The notes beneath the pieces were generated by a model. It saw nothing but the letters and a program-made list of their open reading frames with translations. It was not told the origin of the DNA and did no database searches. Position numbers and translations under genes: made by a program. Shown piece after piece: positions 10,479 through 19,347 of a stretch of DNA of 64,000 bases. The stretch spans positions 1 to 64,000 of the forward strand of contig JANQLS010000202.1 of assembly GCA_028280485.1 (NCBI GenBank). Reading direction: 5' to 3'. Each line of letters starts with the position of its first letter. Positions within the stretch are counted from its first letter, which is position 1. This stretch comes from Planctomycetota bacterium. GTDB taxonomy: Bacteria > Planctomycetota > UBA8108 > JACQVS01.

Positions 10479-11376
10479 GGCAGCCCCCTCCCTCTTCCTG
10501 AATCGAAAGAAACCGATGGGCTTGAGTGTCGAGTTTGAATTCGATTTCGCTCCTCCAACCCTCTGGGTTCCAAGTTAATTCAACTCTGCGGACACGGTAA
10601 TCTCCATCGACAGAATCTCCCCAACCTCGAAGGGTTATTCGATCTAGCGGAACAACGGGGCAAGCGTACGCCAAGTGTAACGAACCCCAGCGGTCTCCAT
10701 GAACTAATTGACGGACTTCAAAATCAATCCAACGCAATTCCGCGTCAAACACCTCTCGGCTCAATCGCCAAGATCGAGGAGCATCCGCCAATCGTTGGCC
10801 AAAGTATAAAGTGTTCTCTGAAATCCCTAAGCCGAGCGCATTCCTTTGAGCGTACTTTCTCAAAAGCTGTAAGGGATCTTTCTCGAATGTCAATTCTTCA
10901 CATGGAGTTGCATCCGGCTCGATCCGACTGCTCAAACCGAGCTCACTCGCAATCAATTGCGCTAACTCATCCAAACGGGGCTTTAATAAGGATCGAGGTA
11001 TGAAGGAGCGACGGGAGAATTCGTAATTTGAAAATGCAATCAATGACAACTCAGGCAACCGAGCTCGAGAAAATTGAGTTCGGATCTCTTCAACCGTCCA
11101 ATCGCGACCTGATTTAAAACTCTCTCCCCCTACTGAGATCAAGCTTCCCGGTTGGGGTAAGTCATCGTTTTTAATCTCAAAATCTTCATAGAACGATTCG
11201 AGGTCTTCGACCACCCACTCTAATCGATCCGGTCGATCGAAAGCTCGTAGCCACTGAAAATGAAGTAAGGCCCGAGCCGCCGCGATGCCAACCTCACCGG
11301 AACAAGGTAAGTGAGGAGCTCTATCACGAAAGAGGCAATCTGATATTCGAGGGATAGAAGTAGAAATCGAATGCAT
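10465..11376 (-). CDS. gp27/gpD-like hub protein (Pvc8-like, no visible spike domain)
   Basis: Phage late control D-like composition and position between the Pvc7-like and gp25 genes; only 303 aa. Confidence 0.6.
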   Translation of the reverse strand: MHSISTSIPRISDCLFRDRAPHLPCSGEVGIAAARALLHFQWLRAFDRPDRLEWVVEDLESFYEDFEIKNDDLPQPGSLISVGGESFKSGRDWTVEEIRTQFSRARLPELSLIAFSNYEFSRRSFIPRSLLKPRLDELAQLIASELGLSSRIEPDATPCEELTFEKDPLQLLRKYAQRNALGLGISENTLYFGQRLADAPRSWRLSREVFDAELRWIDFEVRQLVHGDRWGSLHLAYACPVVPLDRITLRGWGDSVDGDYRVRRVELTWNPEGWRSEIEFKLDTQAHRFLSIQEEGGGCHAST

Positions 11377-11379
11377 GTT

Positions 11380-11808
11380 CTAGCTCCTTCCCTTTAAAAC
11401 GAGTTGAATCCACGCCCGAACGGGAGTTCCATCGGGATCGAATCGCACCCATTCTTCATTCAAATTTTCAAGCGCACCGGTAAATCGGAAGGGTCCCCAC
11501 GAAAAGAGAACCTTCTTGGCTCGGAAAGTTTTGGGATGAGGTTGCATCCAAGAAACAAGTTCGTTGAGCAATTTTCGAGCGTCACGTTGGGGACCGGGAG
11601 AATTTTCGGTTGTATCTATAAACAAATCGACAGAGAAATTTTCAATCGAAGAAGCTACTTGAAATTGAGCAGTCGGTTGAGCACTCAGATGGGAACTTCC
11701 CAATTGGTTTTGTCGTTGGATACGATAGCGCGAGGGGTTCCACAGAACCTCTATATGCTCTTGAGTATCCAAGCAAGACAGGACTGCCTTGACCAATTTT
11801 TCCGTCAT
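11380..11808 (-). CDS. CIS tube/cap protein, Pvc7-like N-domain without LysM
   Basis: 'VLWNPSRYRIQRQNQLG...FSVDLFIDTT...LLNELVSWMQPHPKTFRAKKVLFSWGPFRFTGALENLNEEWVRFDPDGTPVRAWIQLVLKG'. Confidence 0.78.
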   Translation of the reverse strand: MTEKLVKAVLSCLDTQEHIEVLWNPSRYRIQRQNQLGSSHLSAQPTAQFQVASSIENFSVDLFIDTTENSPGPQRDARKLLNELVSWMQPHPKTFRAKKVLFSWGPFRFTGALENLNEEWVRFDPDGTPVRAWIQLVLKGRS

Positions 11809-11823
11809 CGTATCAACCTAAAA

Positions 11824-12618
11824 TTAAAACCGACGCTGAGACCACTCATTTCGAGCCACTGAAGCCCGATCTCTGTTAGATTCTCCTGATCGAAAAACAT
11901 GCCTCTGTTCTTCTGACTTCTTAGAAAACGGCTTGGAGTTTAAAAAGATCGACTTTGTTTCCCCCTGCTGGTGGAGCACATCTGAATAAAAGAACTCTGA
12001 GGATGAATTCGCAAGATTTCTTCTGAAGTTTGAAGTTCGCGATTGTTCTTTGAATCCTTGTTGTTCTTCACTCTCAATAAAAGAGCTAAAGGTACCGGGC
12101 TCTGATTCCAGGGGCTCTGTCTTAAGTGGAAATAAGTTCAATCCGCGTTGAACGAATTCCTTATTGAAGAGTTCGGCCTCCTCCACAAGATTGTTCTGGT
12201 CCTTAGAGTTCGTTGAAGAATCATCCGATGAAATTCTTTTAACCATCTCAGATGAAGGACCTGAAGAGGCGGAACGACTGGCTTCTTCTCTGGTGATCGT
12301 CAACTTTGAATCATGAGCTTCAACCCGCTCGCTTCTATTAAATACTCCTGAAACTTTTCGTTGCTTCTTCGACCCACTCTTGGGCTGATTCTTAAGTTCC
12401 TTGGCAGGACTCGATTCCTCAATGAATGGAGTCACACCTGCGATTTTCTGCGAAGATTTCACTTGGGATTCATCGGCAGTTAAAACCGTTGAAGAATTGA
12501 GAAACGCCGTCCCTGAATCTCTATGGACCTTGAGTTCTTGGCTCTTAATTTCAGGAAACAAGCCCGCTAAAAACTCATTGGAGTGTCGCTCTTGAATGAG
12601 ATCGTAGAGTCGCTTCAT
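11824..12618 (-). CDS. Hypothetical low-complexity (Ser/Glu/Lys-rich) CIS-locus protein
   Basis: ORF overlapping the upstream tube gene by 4 bp; low-complexity composition. Confidence 0.6.
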   Translation of the reverse strand: MKRLYDLIQERHSNEFLAGLFPEIKSQELKVHRDSGTAFLNSSTVLTADESQVKSSQKIAGVTPFIEESSPAKELKNQPKSGSKKQRKVSGVFNRSERVEAHDSKLTITREEASRSASSGPSSEMVKRISSDDSSTNSKDQNNLVEEAELFNKEFVQRGLNLFPLKTEPLESEPGTFSSFIESEEQQGFKEQSRTSNFRRNLANSSSEFFYSDVLHQQGETKSIFLNSKPFSKKSEEQRHVFRSGESNRDRASVARNEWSQRRF

Positions 12619-13061
12619 GATGGAGAATCCTCAACCTCTCGCATCCAATTCAATCCCTCGTGAAGGAGTTCGATTTGAGTCAACACTGGCTGTCTTAAAG
12701 TGGAGTCAAAATCTTGTGATCTCCATCGACTGGGACGGGCCCTTTTAATTTCCCACAAGCCCTTCATTCGATCGTTCGCATCGAAGGCGATGAGTTTTCC
12801 ACTTTTCGGATCTCCTTGCTCGATCCACTCCCAATACGGTGAAGAGGGAGGGAGCAAGGCTTCCAAAACTAAGGGATCGTAGGAAGTTCCCATTTCAAAG
12901 TATCGTGGAGAATTTGTGCCTCCTTCATCCAGAGTAAGAAATTTCTTTTTTGCTCCTAATCCTCGACACGCTCTTAAACTCAGTTCAGGGAGAGTCTCAA
13001 ACTTCACCTGAAAGCGATCCGTGACAATGGGTTGATCAAAAGCCTCATAAGGAGAGTTCAA
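12615..13061 (-). CDS. Second tail tube protein, gp19-like (Pvc5-like)
   Basis: 'VTDRFQVKFETLPELSLRACRGLGAKKKF...LTQIELLHEGLNW' gp19-like pattern. Confidence 0.7.
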   Translation of the reverse strand: MNSPYEAFDQPIVTDRFQVKFETLPELSLRACRGLGAKKKFLTLDEGGTNSPRYFEMGTSYDPLVLEALLPPSSPYWEWIEQGDPKSGKLIAFDANDRMKGLWEIKRARPSRWRSQDFDSTLRQPVLTQIELLHEGLNWMREVEDSPS

Positions 13062-13368
13062 AACAAGCCTCCTCTATCTCAGTGGGATAACCATTCAGCT
13101 GCCGATAGTGCCGCTCCAAAAATCGAAGGTCGATCAAGGAGAGATCTTCTAATTGCGCGAGAGTTACTTTAGAAAGCCCTTCGATCGTCAACGATTTTTC
13201 CAGAGCTAAAAGCAAGATCTGATCAGGCTCTAGATAGACTCGAAAATCTTTAAGAAGCTCACGTTCTTCTCGAACTTGAATAGGGCGCAAACGCCCCCTT
13301 CGAAGCCTCTTCCCTGAAGGTAAGACCAAGCCGATAGGTAGAGTGAAGGTTTGATCCTTCGGCATCAT
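13045..13368 (-). CDS. Small putative tail assembly/chaperone-like protein
   Basis: 107 aa, 'FTLPIGLVLPSGKRLRRGRLRPIQVREER' resembles phage tail-assembly small proteins; lies between two tube genes. Confidence 0.5.
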   Translation of the reverse strand: MMPKDQTFTLPIGLVLPSGKRLRRGRLRPIQVREERELLKDFRVYLEPDQILLLALEKSLTIEGLSKVTLAQLEDLSLIDLRFLERHYRQLNGYPTEIEEACFELSL

Positions 13369-13880
13369 GCGAGTTCTTCACCTTCAGGCTGCAAGACTTC
13401 CTCGTTCGTGGGAAGATTCTCATCTCCTTGAGGATCCACTCGCTCTAAACGACCGATAGAAAGCTCTAATGTTTCGATGCTGATCGAATCTCCGTTGCTA
13501 TCTAACTGAGGAGCATCGTAACGGCAAGGCCAAGCGTCGTAAAAATTCCAACGTGTCTTCTCTCTCATTTCATGATCTAAGAGAATGACTGAGCCACTGC
13601 GACTGTCGAGTTCACCGCTCTCGATGGTTTTACGCCAGTTAAAGAGTTCGTTGGAGTGAGTCACTCCCTTTTTTAAGACCAGATTGGAGTAACGAGTCTT
13701 ACCCGGAATCTGGTGGATTCTTGAGGAACTCCCCACTGTAAATTCGACAACTTCCGTTTGTGAGCCGAGGCCTTGAACCTCAGAGAATCCGCCGATCACA
13801 AGGGAACTCTCTCCGGCTAAGCCTTCGATCTCGACTAAGAAATTAAAATTACCTACGAAAGGTACTTGCTGGGAACTCAT
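13365..13880 (-). CDS. Tail tube protein, gp19-like (Pvc1-like)
   Basis: 'NFLVEIEGL...GGFSEVQGLGSQTEVVEF...YSNLVLKKGVTHSNELFNW...WNFYDAWPCRYDAPQLDSNGDSISIETLELSIGRLERV'. Confidence 0.9.
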   Translation of the reverse strand: MSSQQVPFVGNFNFLVEIEGLAGESSLVIGGFSEVQGLGSQTEVVEFTVGSSSRIHQIPGKTRYSNLVLKKGVTHSNELFNWRKTIESGELDSRSGSVILLDHEMREKTRWNFYDAWPCRYDAPQLDSNGDSISIETLELSIGRLERVDPQGDENLPTNEEVLQPEGEELA

Positions 13881-13918
13881 AGTTTTCTCAACCTTCGTTT
13901 TTCATGAGTGCTAGTTTT

Positions 13919-15046
13919 CTACTGTTCGTTTTCTGAGGCGAAATTCCACATCCCACTTAGAGCTTCACCCTGGGAGTCTGGAATTTTGGCCTCGATCTCC
14001 ACCACCAAGCGCCCTTGGCGTCCTCTAAAATCTTCGCGAACTTGAGCTCGGCAAGAGACTCTAAAGGGTTCTCTTCGACTTAAGGGCTCTAAATGCCCCT
14101 GATCGAGACAACGGTGAAGAAAGCCGTTGATCTCTCGTTCAACTCGTGGCGCAAGAAACGCATCCTGAATTTCAAATAAAACCCACCGAGTTCCTAATTC
14201 GATGGAACGTCTCAATTCTTCCCACCTTCGCCAACCGTTCAATGAAGTGAAGGTCTCTCCTAAAGTGGGTAAACCCGACCGAGTACGGTGGGCATTCTCA
14301 CTCGATAGCCATTGGGCTATAGATCGTTGTACAGAGGAGTGAGTCTTTTTGTTTCGATCGCCTTGAGAAAGAAACAACCCGAGTGCGGGACCACTCGGTG
14401 GCGCTTTATTGGAAGAAGAATCCGTCGGTGAACTCAATCCGATTTGAGCAACTTGACTCAATCCCAGTCGCGAACTCTGCGACTTCGGCATAAACTCAAG
14501 CCAAGTGAGGCGATCCTTTAAGCTTACCCTTCCCTCTGACACGACTGTAGTGGAAGAGACGTCCTTGAGTCGGGTTAAAAAATCTTCCGTCGGTTCGGGG
14601 AAGGGACCCTCAACAATGCCACAGAGGGAAGGCCTGCGAGCGAGATAAACGAGCACCGCTTCCCAGGCGCGATGGGAAGTTTTCCCGGGCATGCAAACAC
14701 AGAATAGATCGTTCAAATCACTTAACGAATGAAGCCCCGTTCGATCCCCCGCTCCTCGATCTTCCCCCAAGATCAATGTCCCCAAGCGTTCTTCGGTGGT
14801 GTGTTCAAGATTAGGAATGTGAAGAACGTAACAAGCCCTTCCACCCATGCGAAAGAAACCCTCGACACTTCTTCTGAAGTCAGATTGTTGCTCTGAAAAA
14901 AGCTCCTTCAAACTTTTTGACGACGTGAGCTTGTAGACTCCAGGTTGAGTGCTCGCATGAACTTCACCAACGAATGCGGGTAAACCGATATCGATCCAAC
15001 GGATGCCACCTTGGGTGGGGCTTTGACGATTCAATCCTACTTTCAT
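13919..15046 (-). CDS. Contractile tail sheath protein
   Basis: C-terminal sheath signature 'LNGWRRWEELRRSIELGTRWVLFEIQDAFLAPRVEREINGFLHRC'. Confidence 0.85.
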   Translation of the reverse strand: MKVGLNRQSPTQGGIRWIDIGLPAFVGEVHASTQPGVYKLTSSKSLKELFSEQQSDFRRSVEGFFRMGGRACYVLHIPNLEHTTEERLGTLILGEDRGAGDRTGLHSLSDLNDLFCVCMPGKTSHRAWEAVLVYLARRPSLCGIVEGPFPEPTEDFLTRLKDVSSTTVVSEGRVSLKDRLTWLEFMPKSQSSRLGLSQVAQIGLSSPTDSSSNKAPPSGPALGLFLSQGDRNKKTHSSVQRSIAQWLSSENAHRTRSGLPTLGETFTSLNGWRRWEELRRSIELGTRWVLFEIQDAFLAPRVEREINGFLHRCLDQGHLEPLSRREPFRVSCRAQVREDFRGRQGRLVVEIEAKIPDSQGEALSGMWNFASENEQ

Positions 15047-15783
15047 GGCGCCTCCTCAGCTGGACTATGGGGGGACGCTTCTGATTTCAAGCCTTTTAAG
15101 AGACCTCCTTTTGAAGGCGCTTTTTCCTTCTTTAGTTTAGAAGACTTCGATGAAGATAAATCGGATCCAGTACTATCCAGAACAACTTGCCTTTCGAATA
15201 CGCGAACAGCAGGTTCCTTCCTTCTCGAAGGTAGAGGAATCAACACTTCGAAGCTCAACATCAAAACGTGGCGAGGAAGTCCTAACTGACGCCAGAGATC
15301 GGGAACCGTTTCATACTTGATTGGGAATAAATCGGCGACTCCTTTAAGCGCCGCTTCATCCTTGAGACTGGCGAAAGCTTCTAAAGCGATTGAAGGGGAA
15401 TCGGAAATACCTTGGAGAGCAGCAGAATAGAGGTCAAGTTCCTCTTCGGGCCCACGCCCCCGAACGGCAAGTGCAAAACGGCAACGAATCCATTGAGGAG
15501 TTCCTCGAATGATGGCGCGAAAGGGAGTTTGCTGTGCTCCGGGATCGATACTTTCGATCGTTCCTTTACGGGACTTGAGAGCTGGGTCGGGAGCTGCCTC
15601 CCACAAGTAAAGCGCAGCGACGGGTAGCGTGTTCGCTCGTTCGAGGCTGAGGGGATGGGCAAGGTGAACAGAGATGCCGGGGCTAGGCATCGGGCGGCCA
15701 TCAGGCAACTCCAGGCGTAAATACTCCTCGAAGCGTGCCTGCAAGAGACGGCATAATTCTTGAAGAATTCGGGGACGACTCAT
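15043..15783 (-). CDS. DUF4255 / Pvc16-like CIS protein
   Basis: Pvc16 N-terminal-like pattern; overlaps the sheath start by 4 bp. Confidence 0.7.
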   Translation of the reverse strand: MSRPRILQELCRLLQARFEEYLRLELPDGRPMPSPGISVHLAHPLSLERANTLPVAALYLWEAAPDPALKSRKGTIESIDPGAQQTPFRAIIRGTPQWIRCRFALAVRGRGPEEELDLYSAALQGISDSPSIALEAFASLKDEAALKGVADLFPIKYETVPDLWRQLGLPRHVLMLSFEVLIPLPSRRKEPAVRVFERQVVLDSTGSDLSSSKSSKLKKEKAPSKGGLLKGLKSEASPHSPAEEAP

Positions 15784-16213
15784 AAATCTTCACCTCAGGC
15801 GGCTTTCAGCTGGCAATCCCTCGAGCATCAGTTGCTCAGATGACCGAAGCCGAACACCAGGTCCCAATTAACTTCTCAACAGTTCCTTCACAAAACGGGG
15901 CAGACCCCCTCCCGATCCGATCAAATCCAAATGGAGATGACTGGAGCCTTCGAACATAAATCTCGCCAGCGTTGTTCCGGTAATCCAAAGTAGCCTCGAA
16001 AGAAGTTCCCTTCTACTTCTTCAACTACAGCTGAATTGACGCCAGGATGAACCAACTCGATTCGATCCCTATTTCTGAGATCTCAGAGTTGAAAAACACC
16101 TGGCAGAGGGGAGGTCAGACCGAATTTCACACCCACTTTTTAACGAATTTTCCCCAAGATGTTAACCACCACTTAGCCTAGCTTTTTCAACACTCCCTTC
16201 GACTCTCTACTCC

Positions 16214-16227
16214 GCACCCAGGGTACG
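16214..16227. promoter_or_regulatory. GCACCCAGGGTACG motif copy 1, candidate operator
   Basis: Exact 14-mer repeated at 16341; contains palindromic ACCC-A-GGGT. Confidence 0.35.
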
Positions 16228-16340
16228 AAGAAAAGCCTCTATCCTCCGCCTCCAAGAATTCCACATAAAACTTTAATATATAAACACTTATCATTAATAC
16301 TCCAAGCCAAAACAGAGCCTGAGAGTCGGCCCTCTCTTTT

Positions 16341-16354
16341 GCACCCAGGGTACG
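16341..16354. promoter_or_regulatory. GCACCCAGGGTACG motif copy 2, candidate operator
   Basis: Exact 14-mer repeat of 16214-16227. Confidence 0.35.
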
Positions 16355-16373
16355 GGAGGGGGGAGAAAAAAAA

Positions 16374-16835
16374 TTAAGTTCCTAGGATTTTTTCAACAAT
16401 TTGAGCCAGAGTTGTGAACTGAAAAGCAGATCGTGGATAACTCAGGTCTTTGCCGACGAGCTCCAGGCGGTCGCTGTCGTCCTTATGAAAGGAGTAAAGC
16501 ATGCGCCACGACGTGGGAGATCGATCTTGGTAGTGAACCCAGAAATACCCATTTTGGCTGTCGACGAACCGGCATTTTCCGTAGGGCGTAAGAAGCGAAA
16601 ATTCTAAGCCTTCTGCTCCCGGTTTACGGGGGGAAAGCTGACACCGTCCGGCTTTGATCCACGCTGCCGCCCGCTTCCCGAGTTCATTCTGGATCAACTC
16701 GTGAAGCTCTTCGAAAGCACGGTGAACCCTCTGACTCAAGGCGGTGTTCCCCTGAATCTCTTCGCGTTGCCCCTGCTTGAGGGGATCGACGTCCCGCCCG
16801 AAGGCGCGCGAAACCGTTCTTCGAATCTCAGCCAT
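16374..16835 (-). CDS. Hypothetical protein of the CIS/FHA locus
   Basis: ORF between the FHA gene and the CIS operon, same strand. Confidence 0.6.
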   Translation of the reverse strand: MAEIRRTVSRAFGRDVDPLKQGQREEIQGNTALSQRVHRAFEELHELIQNELGKRAAAWIKAGRCQLSPRKPGAEGLEFSLLTPYGKCRFVDSQNGYFWVHYQDRSPTSWRMLYSFHKDDSDRLELVGKDLSYPRSAFQFTTLAQIVEKILGT

Positions 16836-16868
16836 ATTTTTTGCTCCTCTCAGAACTTCCCTTCAAAT

Positions 16869-18785
16869 CTACTGCCGATCTTCTTCGTGAGAAAACTCAC
16901 TCTCTTCCCTCAGTAAACTCGACTCAAACTCAAACCACCGTTGCTGAACTTTTCTCTCTAATCGTGCGATCTCGTCATCCTTCTCCCTCAGACGAATTTT
17001 CAGCTCATTCATGTAGGTAGAAAGCTCAGACTTATCCGCTTCGAATCGCGCCTTGATTTGTCGAGCCTCACTCTCGGATTCCTTTTTTAACTCCGCAAGT
17101 TGCTCCTCATGCTCTCCGTGAAAATCTTTAAGTGTCGAACGATGCTCAGACTCTAATGCTTCAACAGCAGCGGTATGACTAGCGGCCAAACGCGAGAGCT
17201 CTTCTTCCCCGTCAGAAATCTTTTGCTTCAAAGTGCGCCCCATCGCTTGCTCGACTTCTAATTCTTCGCTCAAACTTCCGAGTTGAGATTCGAGACCCGT
17301 AATCGTTGCCCCCAAATCATTTGCTTCTTGAGCCGCGAGGTCTCGTTGTTCGCTCAGTTCTTGCTCCAGATCTAAGTATCGTTCATCGAAAACCTTTTGA
17401 ATCTCTTCCAAGCGCTCTTGGTGCACTCGACGGAGCTCTTGAATTTCATTTCTCGCGGCATCGAGGCTGCCCAAAGCTTTGGCGTGCTCTGTTTCTAACT
17501 CTAAGCGCTTCTTCGAAGTATCGTGGCGCAATTGATCGAGTTGACCCAAGACTTCCTGGACTCGATCTTGAAGAGCATCCCGCTCTTCGATCAACTTGGA
17601 ACGATCGCTTTGAAAGCGCTCACCCTCTTCATCCATGAGCTCGTGAAGCCGTCGCTCACTCTTTTGAAAACTTTGCTCGGCTTCTAATAATGCTTCGCGT
17701 CGACGTTGAGCTTCATCGGCTCGAACTCGCTCGAGTGCAACTTCTTTTTCTCGCCCTAAGTCAGCGAGCTTATTTCTTAAATCTTCTAATTCCTTCTCTA
17801 AGCGCTCTCGAAGGTCTTCTGCAGTTTTTAGAAGCTGGGCCTCTCTCTCGCTATGACTTTGACGAAGTCGCTCCAACTCTTCCTGGTGGCGTTCGTCGTA
17901 CGTTCGTTCCAGCTCAGAAAGTTTCTCCCGGTGAGCTTCTTCTCGCTGATGGAGTTGAGCCCAAGATTCTTCTAACTGCTGCTTTAAATTCTTTTGAGCC
18001 TCCGCCATCTCTTGCTTCCAATGAAGAGTGATCGCCTCTTGTTGCTTTCCTTGAAGCTCTCTCTCCCTCAGCAAAGCTTCTTCTGAGGCTTTTAACCGGC
18101 CTTTGAGCTCCCCGACTTCTTCTCTTTGCTGGGCGAGATCTTTAGCCCCTTGAAGAACATCTTGCTCGGCCTTTTGAAGTCGATCCTGGAGGATGTGGTT
18201 TTGATTTTGGCTGTGCTCGAGATCCTTAGAGATTTCTTTACGCACTTGCTCCAATGATTGAGAAGCGTTTAATCCTTCTTTTTCTAATTGGAGATTCTGT
18301 TCTTGAGCTTGCTTAAGTTCATCTTGAACTTTCTGCAATTTTTCCTTTGAAGCTTTTTCTGCTCTTCGCTTTGCTTGTTCGGCTTTTTTCTGTTGAGCTT
18401 CAGCGTCTTCGACTTCTTTCTTTAAGTTTTTAACTTCTTTTCTCAGTTGCTCAATTTCTGCTTGAGCGGGACGGAGGACTCCACTCGACCGACGCTTAGC
18501 TCGCCCCACAGATGAAAGAACCCACTTTTGCTTTCCGATGACGAGAGAATCGCCCTCTTCAAGTTGAGCCTTTTCGATGATCCGCCCATTGATTCTCGTA
18601 CCATTGGCTGAATCTAAATCTTCGACCCAAACGTTTTGCCCTTCACTCCACACCCGCGCGTGACGCCATGACGTTTGGGGATCCTTGAGATGGATCTCAC
18701 AGCTTCGATCACTGCCAATAATCAGTGGTTTTTCTAATGAATAGGATCGACCATCCAACAAGCCCGATTGGGCGAGTAATTGCAT
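16869..18785 (-). CDS. FHA-domain protein with a very long coiled coil
   Basis: N-terminal FHA 'LIIGSDRSCEIHLKDPQTSWRHARV...VEDLDSANGTRINGRII'; then about 500 aa of Glu/Lys/Gln/Leu heptad-like sequence. Confidence 0.88.
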   Translation of the reverse strand: MQLLAQSGLLDGRSYSLEKPLIIGSDRSCEIHLKDPQTSWRHARVWSEGQNVWVEDLDSANGTRINGRIIEKAQLEEGDSLVIGKQKWVLSSVGRAKRRSSGVLRPAQAEIEQLRKEVKNLKKEVEDAEAQQKKAEQAKRRAEKASKEKLQKVQDELKQAQEQNLQLEKEGLNASQSLEQVRKEISKDLEHSQNQNHILQDRLQKAEQDVLQGAKDLAQQREEVGELKGRLKASEEALLRERELQGKQQEAITLHWKQEMAEAQKNLKQQLEESWAQLHQREEAHREKLSELERTYDERHQEELERLRQSHSEREAQLLKTAEDLRERLEKELEDLRNKLADLGREKEVALERVRADEAQRRREALLEAEQSFQKSERRLHELMDEEGERFQSDRSKLIEERDALQDRVQEVLGQLDQLRHDTSKKRLELETEHAKALGSLDAARNEIQELRRVHQERLEEIQKVFDERYLDLEQELSEQRDLAAQEANDLGATITGLESQLGSLSEELEVEQAMGRTLKQKISDGEEELSRLAASHTAAVEALESEHRSTLKDFHGEHEEQLAELKKESESEARQIKARFEADKSELSTYMNELKIRLREKDDEIARLERKVQQRWFEFESSLLREESEFSHEEDRQ

Positions 18786-19071
18786 ATTTCTCTCCAGGAC
18801 AATCAGAATTCTTTTCTGAGAGTCTCACTTTTTTTGCAGGCGCTATTTAAAACGCAATTCCCAAGATCTGAGACCAGAGAATCTCCGGACTTATTCTCTG
18901 CTTCAGCCCCATTGGAATTCACGGGGGAATTCACGGTGAAAATCATTGGGGGGAATTCTGTTCAGTTATGATCGTTTAGAAATCAGAGGTGAGATGATAA
19001 ACTCATCCCTTCGTATCTTAAATGAAATTCTCTATTTCAATCCGTAACTCGATCTTTAAGACAGTTCCCCT

Positions 19072-19326
19072 ATGTCCCAAATAAAGGTACAGGTCTTACT
19101 TTTCGCTAAAGCCCAGGAATTAGCAGGCAGCTCGACCCTCGAAATCCTGGCAGAGCAGGGAATTGCAGTTTCTGATTTGCTCGACCTGATCACTCAGAAA
19201 ATCCCCGCTCTAGCGCCCTACCTCAAACATTGCCGGATCGCCGTCGATCGAGAATTTCAATCCTTAGATTCGACCATCGCTCAAGATGCCGAAGTTGCGA
19301 TCATCCCCCCCGTCAGTGGCGGGTAA
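19072..19326 (+). CDS. moaD: Molybdopterin synthase small subunit MoaD
   Basis: Ubiquitin-like fold pattern ending PPVSGG. Confidence 0.88.
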   Translation: MSQIKVQVLLFAKAQELAGSSTLEILAEQGIAVSDLLDLITQKIPALAPYLKHCRIAVDREFQSLDSTIAQDAEVAIIPPVSGG

Positions 19327-19347
19327 ACGAATTAAGGTTGAAATGAA

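Noticed and set aside
5686-18785. Type VI secretion system
   Set aside because: No TssJLM, ClpV, TssB/C split sheath or Hcp/VgrG set; the gp19-like double tube, DUF4255 and Pvc7-like genes fit eCIS-type better.
5686-18785. Integrated contractile-tail prophage
   Set aside because: No capsid, terminase, portal, integrase or lysis genes seen.
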